64,000 bases of DNA. Origin: Poteriospumella lacustris (lineage: Eukaryota; Sar; Chrysophyceae; Chromulinales; Dinobryaceae). Below the pieces are notes generated by a model. The model searched no databases. It had not been told where the DNA came from and saw only the letters and a program-made list of their open reading frames with translations. Shown here piece after piece: positions 10,204 to 19,200 of this stretch. The translations under genes were made by a program, and so were the position numbers. The stretch is taken from NCBI GenBank assembly GCA_008000375.1, contig SMOI01000098.1:33886-97885 (forward strand), written 5' to 3'. Position 1 is the first letter of the stretch; each line of letters opens with the position of its first letter.

Positions 10204-11929
10204 TCAGCACTTCAGGTCCTTCAACAGAGTCTTCTTGTTCACCTGTGTCCATGCAGACGAATAACGGAATGTTCTGCTCGCCTCAACACGCGAGCGCGCT
10301 TACCTTTCCCATGTGGTTGCGCGGAATTGCGGCGGTGACGATGTATTCGCGCGGCTGCTTGTACTTCGCGAGGCGGGGCGCCAGAAAGGCGTCGAGATCT
10401 TTGCGCAGCGCCGCTTCCTCGGGTGCACCAGGCCGCAGCGAGAGCACTGCGACGATGCTTTCGCCAAGAATCGGGTCGGGTGTGGCACACACAGCCGCCT
10501 CCAAGACGCTCGGGTGTGACAGCAACTCACGCTCGATCTCCAGCGCCGATATCTTGTAACCGGCGCTTTTGATGATGTCCGCGGAAGCTCGCCCGAGCAG
10601 TTTGTACGAACCGTCGTGGTCTCGCTCAGAAATATCGCCTGTTTTGAACCAGCGACGTTCCGGGGATTCGTCCACGACGAACGACTCGGCGGTGGCGTCA
10701 GGGCGGTTGAGGTAGTGTTTGAAGACGGTCGGACCGGCGATTTGGAGCTCTCCAGGCGCGTTGACGTCGGTAACTATCTTGCCCTGCTCGTCAACAAGTC
10801 GGGCGCGGACGAACGGAAACGGTTCGCCCACACGGCCTTTCTGCCGCGCACTGGCTGGCTCATACGGGTTCGTCAGCGCCATGCCGATCTCCGTCATGCC
10901 GTATCGCTCCAGCAGCACCTGACCGGTCAGCTCCTGCCAAGAGTCCATGATGACGTCCGGCAAGGCAGCAGAACCGGAGACCATGAGGCGCAAGCCCTTC
11001 ATCACCGAGATGGCGTCCGCACGCGTTGTCGGCGACAGTTTGTCCGACTTCGCGTGCTCCAGCATTTTCGCGTAGACGGTGGGGACCGCCATGAACATGG
11101 TGACGGGATTGCACTTCAAGTCGTCGTTCGTCGCTTCCTGCGCGAGCCTCTCCCACAGGTGAGAAGCGTGAGCGTTGGGCAAAAACTCAACGGTGCCGCC
11201 GGCGCTGAGCACACACAGCAATTTGTTCAGCAGACCGTGCACGTGGTACAGAGGCAAAAAGTGGAGGATTTTGTCGGTTTCCGTGTACTTCCACGCGGAG
11301 GACACAGATTGAACCATATGGCGCAAGCCGTCATGCGTGTGGACGACTCCTTTGGGGCGACCGGTGGTGCCTGACGTGTAAATGACAAGGGCGTCATCGT
11401 TCGGCGAGTTGTGCGTTGAGATTGACGCTTCCACATCGAAGTCGACATGAGCGCCCTCAATCAAATGCCGACCCATGGCCTTCGCCACATCGGTGGTGAT
11501 GTCGGCTGTCTTGTGGCAAACCAGACTGCCGACTCCAGCGTCTCCGACGAAGTAGTTAATCTCGTTGAGAGAGTGCGTAGCGCACAGAGGAACGAAGGTG
11601 CGATTCAGCTTCCAACTAGCAAGCATTGCGAGAGTGAACGTCAAACCGGGCTTATGGAAGCCGCCAATAGCCTTCTGTTGAGAAAGAATGCCCCTTTCCT
11701 TCTCGGACTCGACAATTGTCGCTGCCATGGCGGTCGAAAACTTGTCGAGCTCATGATACGTAACGCTCCTTTGAAGCTCATTATCGGTTATAGCGACTTT
11801 TTCCTTTAACCGCGAGTTTCGTATTGAATCGACGAAAGAGCCGCCAGTCCATAAGAAACGGGTTGTCAAAGGAGGTGAAAAGTGGCGTGGCACCTTTCGC
11901 AGTGCACCAAAGCGTCGAGAATTTAGCAT
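10204..11929 (-). CDS. ACSF3: Acyl-CoA synthetase of the ACSF3 (malonyl-CoA synthetase) type
   Basis: Two exons, complement(10204-10242, 10314-11929 when read to the AAG before the donor at 10303), give 554 residues; precisely, exon 1 ends at 10304 and the 61-bp intron is 10243-10303. The protein is an ANL-superfamily adenylating enzyme: P-loop YTSGTTGRPKG, A5 motif ERYGMTEIGMA, A7/A8 WFKTGDISERDHDG...GRASADIIKSAGYKISALEIE, and the C-terminal catalytic lysine in NHMGKVNKKTLLKDLK, which is completed only after splicing. The length, the YGMTEIGM form and the short C-terminal NKK ending resemble ACSF3, which in mitochondria converts malonate (or methylmalonate) to the CoA ester. The N terminus (RRFGALRKVPRHF...) is basic and could be a mitochondrial presequence. 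Substrate is inferred from family resemblance; other medium-chain ligases are possible. Confidence 0.82.
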
Positions 11930-12313
11930 GTTGACCTTCTTCCACTGTCGATGTTGAGATTACCTTGCAAAAGCGATGATGGTGACTCAATGGAAAATAA
12001 CATCATGGAAGATGGAAGACTACATGCAATCTTACGGCGCAGAGTTGCGGTAGGAGGCTGGTCGCGATGACGACGGTCTCCTCCAACACACCCTCCGCCG
12101 CGGGGCTGTCTCTCAGCCATCGAAAGCGATGTGCGCAGAGGCATTCGACCGTTGGAAAAGAGTCGTTGCTGTTTTGCGATTTGGCGATAGATAGACGACC
12201 CGACCCGCCTGCTTGATGGCTGCCCGCCCGAATCGTAAGCAACTGATGCTATGCAATGTCACTTCTCGATACAAAGTGAAAGAGTATTTCTTGCAATCAG
12301 TAGTGGCGAGAAA
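11930..12313. promoter_or_regulatory. Divergent intergenic region between the ACSF3-like and NEK genes
   Basis: About 384 bp separate the two ATGs, so both promoters must lie here. I see no clear TATA box. Short open frames inside it show no recognisable protein. Confidence 0.4.
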
Positions 12314-13670
12314 ATGTCAGCGAAGAACTTTCAAGTGCTGGAAATGGTGGGAAAAGGAAGCTTTGCTTCCGTCTACAAGGTTTGAGACTTTATGCATAAT
12401 GCTCCCACCGGCCAACTTGCTAAAGTCGTTGAGCTGTGGTTTACAGGTTATGAGAAAAGACGATGGGAAGATCTACGCCATGAAGAGAATCAAGATCAAC
12501 AAAATGTCTCGAAAGGAAATCGCCGACTCGTTGAACGAAGTGAGGTTCTTGTCTTCCGTGCGCCACAACAACATTGTTGGTTTCTATGAGGCCTTTTTGG
12601 AGAACAACGAGACGGAGTTGTGTATCATTATGGATTACTGCAGTTGTGGGGACTTGGCGCAGAAAGTGGAGCGATACAAGAAGAGACGCCAATACATCCA
12701 AGAGGTGCGCATATGGGGATATCTGATTCAATCGCTTCGCGCCCTGCAGGTCCTCCACCAACACAACATTTGCCATCGCGACCTCAAAGCTGCAAACACG
12801 TTTCTAGCTGAAGACGGCAGCATCAAGATTGGCGACATGAACGTGTCGAAGCGAATGAAGCAAGGTCGCTTGCACACACAAATCGGCACTCCCTATTACA
12901 TGTAAGATTCGATCGGATCGTCTTCTCCCCGCATACCATGACGACTTTTCTTGCCATTAAGGTCTCCCGAAATTTGGAACAACTGCCCGTACGACGAGAG
13001 ATGTGACATTTGGTCGCTTGGGTGCATGATCTACGAACTGGCCGCTCTGCGACCTCCTTTTCTGGGTGACAGCTTCGCCGCCTTGAAACGTTCTGTTGTT
13101 GTCGGAAGGTATCCTTCCATGCCCCCGGTCTTTTCGGAGGCGTTAAGCACCGTCATTGCCTTAATGCTTCGCGTGAGCCCAACCCAAAGACCCACTGCAG
13201 CTCAGATGCTCAGCCATCCAGAAATTATGAAAAAGGTGTCTCAGTTGAACTTCGGAGGTCAAGAGCCTATCGAGAGAGGAAGCATTATGAATACCATCAA
13301 AGTCCCTATGGCGTTAAAGCGACTGAACGAGGCGCTTCCCAAGGCCTGTTATCCCAGCCAAATGTCTGCTCGCGATCATCACGACCTCGCACCTGTCGCC
13401 GAAAACGAGCCTGTCTCCGCTCGCTCAAATGGAGCTCCGCCAGCGCCGCCATCTCGTCGACCCTTGGCCCCGATTAACAACGTTCGAAAGTCGACGGATT
13501 CAGAAGGTTCGGGGAAGGAGAGCGCTCGCGAGGGCAGAAAGCTATGTGACCCTCCATCGAGTATGATGCCTCGACCCCCCCTCGCACCTTTGATGGAAAA
13601 AGAAGCCATTTCTCGGTCAGAGCCATCCGAGCCGGCTCCAAAGGTTCGGTTCAACAGACGTCTGTGGTAA
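12314..13670 (+). CDS. NIMA-related (NEK) serine/threonine kinase with a DMN motif in place of DFG
   Basis: Three exons, 12314-12379, 12447-12901 and 12962-13670 (introns 67 and 60 bp), 409 residues. The kinase domain starts at residue ~6: glycine loop GKGSFASV, VAIK-equivalent YAMKRI, catalytic loop HRDLKAAN, activation-loop start GDMNVSK, GTPYYMSPEIW and CDIWSLGCMIYELA. The YAMKRI plus GTPYY(M/A)SPE(I/V)W pattern places it among NEKs, which act in cell cycle, centrosome and cilium control. The DFG aspartate is kept, but Phe-Gly is replaced by Met-Asn; DLN/DMN forms are known in some protist NEKs. The ~130-residue C-terminal tail is disordered, rich in Ser, Pro and basic residues. Start chosen because MSAKNFQVLEMVGKGSFASVYK enters the kinase fold directly. 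Confidence 0.92.
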
Positions 13671-14327
13671 TGTTGTGGAAGATTCTGTATTCTCTGTGTG
13701 TCGTGTGTGTGGCTGTGTGAAGTATTGCAGGTACAATTGATAAGTAGATTATTAATTGTCCATATAATTATCCCCCATTTGTCCTCGCATAATCCGAATG
13801 AATGTTGAACCGACAATAGTCTTTGAGCAGGTGTTGTAAATTGGTGACTGTGATGAAGAATCATGCAGGATGCAGGATGCAGGAAAGGGTTTCTAAAGTA
13901 TGGTTCGTATTTCTTACGCAAATATAAATTATACTTATTAGTTTAGAAGATAATTTGTACACCATCCATCTCTAAAGAGATCTATAGTCATCGTCAGTTT
14001 TAACGTTGGCGTCAAAATAAGCCCTCTATATCTATTCCGCCAGCGACTCGCTCGTCGAGACTCGTCTTTTGGTAGATCCGATAACGTGGCAGCTTGGCAG
14101 CTTGGCAGCTAGGCAGCTTGGTAGTAGCCTCGTCAGTGTCGAAATAGAGGCTTTGATTCTTTGTGAGTGCAAACCAGTTTGTGGTTCAGTGGACAAAAAG
14201 ACTGGGCTGAACGGAGAGAAAAAGTTGTTGTTTTGTGCCCCACTAATCTTTTCCTTTCGCTGTGATCAATTAAAATTGCACGTCGTCAGCTCTTCGTTAC
14301 GTATTCAATTAAAAGCACACAACTCAG
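13671..14327. other. Intergenic region with a small tandem repeat
   Basis: AT-rich spacer between the NEK stop and the SNARE start. It holds a duplicated hexamer (gcagga) near 13865-13885 and a 9-bp tandem repeat at 14089-14122. No gene is seen. Confidence 0.5.
14089..14122. repeat. 9-bp tandem repeat, about four copies
   Basis: Unit GGCAGCTTG is repeated about four times, one copy with a T-to-A change (GGCAGCTAG). It lies ~200 bp upstream of the SNARE gene. Confidence 0.85.
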
Positions 14328-15135
14328 ATGAGTTTTAATTCTCAAACGTGGCTTGTACAGTATGAGCGTTTGAAGCTAGATTTTCAAGCGAAAAAGAAAA
14401 TATCGATGCAGATTGCAGCTGGCGACTGTCAAGATTTTCTGGGTAAAATATCTCAACTGGACTATGAGCTAAGCATAATGCGGGAGTCTCCAATGCAGTA
14501 TGAACTGTAAGTTTTCAAACGTGGTCTTTCTGGAGTAGACTTGTGATGCTGATCATATCTTCCGCACAGTTGGTCCAGTGAGATCGTTCGACGGCAAGTG
14601 GTGCTGGAGAGTCTCAAGCGTCAGGTGAATATTTCCAATTCAGCTACGGGAGGTTCTGCCGTCTCGATGGGTCTGATTTCGTCGTCGGCCGCTTCCAGCG
14701 GTGCGTATGTGTCCTCGACATCTGTGAACGGATCGTCAACAGTGCACAACCCTTTGAATACATCTGATCAAGGTTTGGTTCAACGCCAAAAAGAAGTAAT
14801 GAAAATGCAAGATGATATGATTCTGGACATCGAGAAAGGCGTTGACAAGTTGCATCAGACGGTACGCTTCGTGTTGCAGGCCACCTTTGCTTTCGAAGAC
14901 TGACGCTCCGTCTGTTTTACAGGCTCTCGAAATCGGCAAGGAAACAAAAACCCAGAATAAAATTCTGGATGAATTAGATTTGCATGTGGACCAAGCAACG
15001 GTTGGCTTGCGAAATGAGACGAAACATGCGGAGGAAGTTAACCGAAAGTCGCAAGTGTGCTACATGTACATCTGCATCATCATCGAGGTCATCGTCTTGG
15101 TCATTTTAGTGCTCATTTTGTTTGTCCACGTTTAA
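14328..15135 (+). CDS. Qc-SNARE (syntaxin-8/SYP5-like)
   Basis: Three exons, 14328-14506, 14570-14861 and 14923-15135 (introns 63 and 61 bp), 227 residues. It has an N-terminal helical region, a Ser/Ala-rich linker at ~85-125 and a single SNARE helix at ~130-195 (VQRQKEVMKMQDDMILDIEKGVDKLHQT...TKTQNKILDELDLHVD), with a glutamine at the expected central layer. The last ~22 residues are a hydrophobic membrane anchor (CYMYICIIIEVIVLVILVLILF) with almost no lumenal tail. The organisation fits tail-anchored Qc-SNAREs that fuse vesicles with late Golgi, endosomal or vacuolar membranes. The exact subfamily cannot be fixed by eye. Confidence 0.82.
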
Positions 15136-15301
15136 TGGAGCAGTTTTGCCAATAGTTTCAATGGCCGACCAGATGTAGTTGTTGGTTCATTTTCGTTTTT
15201 GTCGTTTTGAGCGCTTCATAGTGATATTGGACCCCGAAACGTTGTATGCCGGTAAATATCGAATGTCGATGGAGATTGGGGTCCCAACAGTGCGGGGTTA
15301 T

Positions 15302-15311
15302 NNNNNNNNNN
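15302..15311. other. Assembly gap (10 N)
   Basis: A run of ten N between the SNARE gene and the next gene. The real gap length is unknown. Confidence 0.95.
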
Positions 15312-15458
15312 TTATCGTACTGCTATGAGTAAGCAGGACGAGTGAAGCTGGCCGAAGGCCGAAGGGACAGCAACCAGAGGCGTTTCACATTTGTCTCGCT
15401 CGCCCATGTCGGCCTCTGAAAGAGCTGTTATACCAAAAAGAGTTATGGGTTGGTTTGT

Positions 15459-18400
15459 ATGTCATATGCTGTTTGTGCATCGTCAGTACGCTTTATCAGT
15501 GATTTCCATCGCAGCAGAGGTATTTATTCGCGCGACAAGGAGGCAGCACTTTACCATCCACTTTTTCTCATTCTCGCGAAAATGCAGGAGATATTGAAAT
15601 GGGAACGACCTGAAACTCTCACCACGTTTCCTGTAATCCCTGTCAGCCAGGCCGACAGGGAGTATTGCGCGAAAGCGATGACTGTTGGGGAAATTTTGGA
15701 AACATCTGTCCGATTGGAAGACTCGACTGAGAAACGAAGACATCGTTGGAAGTACGTTCGCAATTTATTCGCAGTTATCAACAAGCCGCCTTTCGATAAG
15801 GCGAGTTTCGAGAATGCTTTGTTTGCACACGCACATTACCACATGTCTTTGGAACAGTTCACTATGCGGTTAATGATTGAATTTAAGTTTCCTACGAAAT
15901 TGCGTATGGACGATTATCTGCGGTGGCTCTACTTGTCCTTCGACACCTTTCGCAGCAACAGCGTAGATTGGCGGGAAATGATTATGTACTATCGAGTGCT
16001 GCGCTATTTTCGGTTGATTAAGGAAAGTTCGCTGGAATTGATTCTCCTTCTATTTGATGTCTACGGTGAGGGAGGCTCTGACGGAAGTCAAGTGGACAGA
16101 GACCGCATCGAAGTGTCTAATGCCAAGACGGTGCTGCTTCGCATCTTTCAAGTGCCGTGCTTGACAGAGCCGGAACTGTATGGCATAGAAACAATGCTTG
16201 AAAGTCTGTTCGACCATTTGGATACGACGGGCAACAAGATCAGTCGGCGTGCGTTGGAGGTGGGCTTCAAAAGCGGTCGATTCAGCCAACGAGCCGTCGC
16301 ATATTGGTCAACTTTATGCTGGGACAGACTTCCAACTGATCAGCGATTGACGATTCTGGACGAAGCACAAACAAAACATGCAGTGGCGGCGGAAGTTATC
16401 ATTTCCCGCTTTCAGCTGCAGCAAGCCATCGTCATCTACACGAAGAATACTCTGAAACACGTTTTGCGGGCGTGGAAAATTGTCACTGTCAAAGCCAGTG
16501 GTGCGCGTGCATTCGCTCTTTCTCGCTTGCGCTTAAGAGCACTGCGCATGATGCAGCGATGGCAGCGTATTTCGCGGCGGTATGCCCTCTACCGCCGAAA
16601 GCGCATCCTGGCCCAAGTCATGGGCGACTACAGCACCAAAGCACGCTGCTTTCAGCGCATAAAGCTACACAACACAATCATTCGACGGATAACTCGGGTG
16701 TCAGGGTCTCTACTACCCAACGCAAAGCGCCTCGTTTTGGCGGCCTCCCATCTGCGCGAGTTCCGTCGACTGTACGACGAGCGCGTCGGGCTCTATCGCT
16801 GGCGAGCTGTGTGCCGCATGTGGAAGAATCACGAGAATGCTCGCGCCCACTATCGTCGACATTTGCTCCGATCCACCTTCCTCCCCTGGTTCAAGATCGC
16901 TCATGAAGCTGCGGTGGCTGAGCGTCAAGAGGCGATCGTTCGCGAGAACCAACTGTCGCTCATGCGAATGCTGGAAGAGGCGGAGGCAGCTGCGACGGAG
17001 ATCGCTCTCATCGAACAGCAGCGGGAGGCTGAGCGACAGCGCCACGAAAAGGAGGAGCAGGACCGTTTGCAAGCAGAGCGTCTCCAGCGTGCGAAGCAAC
17101 AAGCCGCCCAGGAAAAGGAGCGCGAAAAGCGAGCGCTACTTCGAGAGCAAGCGGAAGCTCGGACAGCTCGGATTCGGCTGGAAATGGCGCGGTTGAAGAT
17201 CGTCTTCAACATGGAGTTCGAGTTCAAAGCACAAGAGGCCATGGAGCGTACGAAGGAGCGCACTATTTCGTACATCGAGAACCCGGAGAACAAGTTGACG
17301 ATCGATCTGAAGTTCGAGCAGTTGAAGCGCGAGTTCCACGCGAATCCGACGCCTGAGACCCGCGAGCGGGAGAAGATGCTGTCCTCTTACAAGAACATTC
17401 TCTTCCTCTTCATTGACGCGCAATTGAAGAAAGAGCGAATCGAGCTGCCCGAGCTGTATTCGCGTTACGATTTGGCGAAGAAAGGCTATCTAACGTACGG
17501 CGAGTTTGCCACAATGATTCGCTCACTCAATACGCGGCTGAACGAGGCGCAAGTTTCCAACGTCATTCGCCATGTGGACGCCGACCGTGACGGCTACATC
17601 ACGCTTCAGGAGTGTCAAAGCTGTATGACGTGTGTGCACAAGATGGGCGCTCCGGGGTCGTCGTGGAAGCTGTACATCGACCCCGCCGAAGACGTCATCT
17701 GCTACCACAACTTCGAGACCAACGAGAAGTTTCTCGAGTACGAGATCACCGACAAAGTGCTCCGAGGCATCAATATAGCGAACATCTACGCCGAGGCGGA
17801 GTACAACATGCAAGAGGAATTGAAGAAGATGCGTCGCGACGAGTGGCAGGTGGTACTGCGTAGCTACATGGCCCGGCGACTGCAGTACATGTACCGCTTC
17901 TGGAAAGGACGGCAGATTCGAAAGCGCCTGGTTTGGCGACTGCTTCAGCGCGAGCAGGCGGCCAGAACGAGAAAGCAGCGTCTTTGTGCGGAGTTCATCA
18001 CGCGGCATTGGCGGGGAAAGAAAGCCCGTCGCCTGTTCGCGCGACAACTGGCGTTCACCGTCGAAAAGGTGTGGGACCGCGAGTCCAACCGCGTCTTCTA
18101 CTACAATCATTTCACGAAGAGCAGCTCATGGGAGAAGCCTCATCTCTTTGCGATGCGTCGCCCGGAAGGCAGCAAAAACATGCAAATGGATCTGGGTGCG
18201 CAGTACTCTGCGGTGCTGACGGAGCCGTGTGTTTGGCTGCCTGTGGAGGCTGAGGCGACGGCTCTAGTGTCCTCTATCGCGGCTATTTCAAACGGCCAAT
18301 GGGAGGATACCTCCGCATTAGCCATTGGCTTCAGCGAGGGCGACCTAGTTATGGTGGACGGCGACCAAGCGGTCGCCGCACAGTCGTCTGGGCTGCCCAT

Positions 18401-18839
18401 GTTCGGCGCCGTTTCTTATTTTCACGCAAATGCGAAGCGGACTTTCCCGGGAAAGCCCGATGGTTTTCCGCTGTGTTGCGTTTGCAATATTCAACTGGCG
18501 GTACACTCGTGTCTGGATTGCTACACCACGCCGAATGCGCTGGCGCACTACTGCTTCACGTGCCATCGCAATACGCACTCCAATCCCTTCGGGTTCCACC
18601 AGCACGCGAAGGCAAAGCGCGTGCAGTACAACAACCCCGACTTCGTTTCCCAGCTGTACAACTTTCAGCATCGTTGGGAACCGACCAAACCTGCGTCGTG
18701 CGACATGTGCCAGGGCCGGGAGCGGCTCTTCGCGGCATTTCAGTGCGAAGGTTGCGGGAACAAATCGTTGTGCCGCCGGTGCTTCTCGCGCATCCACCAT
18801 CCCTCCATGAAGCCTGCGCACCGATATTATCGCCTGTGA
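15459..18839 (+). CDS. Large multidomain IQ / EF-hand / WW / B-box-like protein
   Basis: One long frame, 1126 residues from the ATG at 15459. The ATG at 15582 (MQEILKWERPETL) is an alternative, and a splice acceptor (tgcag) overlaps it. Domains in order: helical N-terminal part; a region at ~300-480 with W/R/L spacing (LRAWKIV, MMQRWQRIS, YRWRAVCRMW) reminiscent of Sfi1 centrin-binding repeats; a long charged coiled coil at ~490-600; two EF-hands, the first degenerate (DLAKKGYLTYGE) and the second canonical (DADRDGYITLQE); IQ-like helices (MARRLQYMYRFWKGRQIRKR, ITRHWRGKKARRLFARQ); a WW domain (VWDRESNRVFYYNHFTKSSSWEKP); and two Cys/His clusters at the C terminus (CCVCNIQLAVHSCLDC..., CDMCQGRERL...CEGCGNKSLCRRC) resembling B-box zinc fingers. 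The architecture suggests a calcium-responsive cytoskeletal or centriolar scaffold; this is inferred from domains only. Confidence 0.8.
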   Translation: MSYAVCASSVRFISDFHRSRGIYSRDKEAALYHPLFLILAKMQEILKWERPETLTTFPVIPVSQADREYCAKAMTVGEILETSVRLEDSTEKRRHRWKYVRNLFAVINKPPFDKASFENALFAHAHYHMSLEQFTMRLMIEFKFPTKLRMDDYLRWLYLSFDTFRSNSVDWREMIMYYRVLRYFRLIKESSLELILLLFDVYGEGGSDGSQVDRDRIEVSNAKTVLLRIFQVPCLTEPELYGIETMLESLFDHLDTTGNKISRRALEVGFKSGRFSQRAVAYWSTLCWDRLPTDQRLTILDEAQTKHAVAAEVIISRFQLQQAIVIYTKNTLKHVLRAWKIVTVKASGARAFALSRLRLRALRMMQRWQRISRRYALYRRKRILAQVMGDYSTKARCFQRIKLHNTIIRRITRVSGSLLPNAKRLVLAASHLREFRRLYDERVGLYRWRAVCRMWKNHENARAHYRRHLLRSTFLPWFKIAHEAAVAERQEAIVRENQLSLMRMLEEAEAAATEIALIEQQREAERQRHEKEEQDRLQAERLQRAKQQAAQEKEREKRALLREQAEARTARIRLEMARLKIVFNMEFEFKAQEAMERTKERTISYIENPENKLTIDLKFEQLKREFHANPTPETREREKMLSSYKNILFLFIDAQLKKERIELPELYSRYDLAKKGYLTYGEFATMIRSLNTRLNEAQVSNVIRHVDADRDGYITLQECQSCMTCVHKMGAPGSSWKLYIDPAEDVICYHNFETNEKFLEYEITDKVLRGINIANIYAEAEYNMQEELKKMRRDEWQVVLRSYMARRLQYMYRFWKGRQIRKRLVWRLLQREQAARTRKQRLCAEFITRHWRGKKARRLFARQLAFTVEKVWDRESNRVFYYNHFTKSSSWEKPHLFAMRRPEGSKNMQMDLGAQYSAVLTEPCVWLPVEAEATALVSSIAAISNGQWEDTSALAIGFSEGDLVMVDGDQAVAAQSSGLPMFGAVSYFHANAKRTFPGKPDGFPLCCVCNIQLAVHSCLDCYTTPNALAHYCFTCHRNTHSNPFGFHQHAKAKRVQYNNPDFVSQLYNFQHRWEPTKPASCDMCQGRERLFAAFQCEGCGNKSLCRRCFSRIHHPSMKPAHRYYRL

Positions 18840-19200
18840 TCATGATGCAACGGTGTTTAAAAATGACCAACTGAGGCGTCGAACTGTAAATCATTGTACA
18901 AAGTTTATCCCCGAACTATATTTACTATTTTCATTTCGTGCGTATATTCAGTACAGTGTCACTCCGGTCGGTTTCAATCGGCGGCGTTGGCGTCGTTGCG
19001 AAGTCAACCGCTCGAAGTGGCTATTGAGCACGCGTATTTAGGACGAGGTCTTGCTGTGCTCCAAGACTTCACGATGTGAGCGTAGACGTCACTTAGTAAT
19101 TTACACCGACCACTTTGCATTCGAATTCTCGCTTTGTGTCACGGAAATCTTTCGCAGCTCAATTCATTACTCTGACAGCAGCCAGTGGGCTTCGACAACT
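18840..19200. other. Intergenic region upstream of the formin gene
   Basis: Contains the 3' flank of the multidomain gene and presumably the formin promoter. No gene, RNA or notable repeat is visible. Confidence 0.4.

Noticed and set aside
10616-11374. 252-codon frame opposite the ACSF3-like gene
   Set aside because: Antisense shadow of a conserved enzyme; no GT-AG structure or recognisable protein.
15302-15311. N runs as evidence of repeats or heterochromatin
   Set aside because: Three runs of exactly ten N look like standard scaffold gap placeholders.
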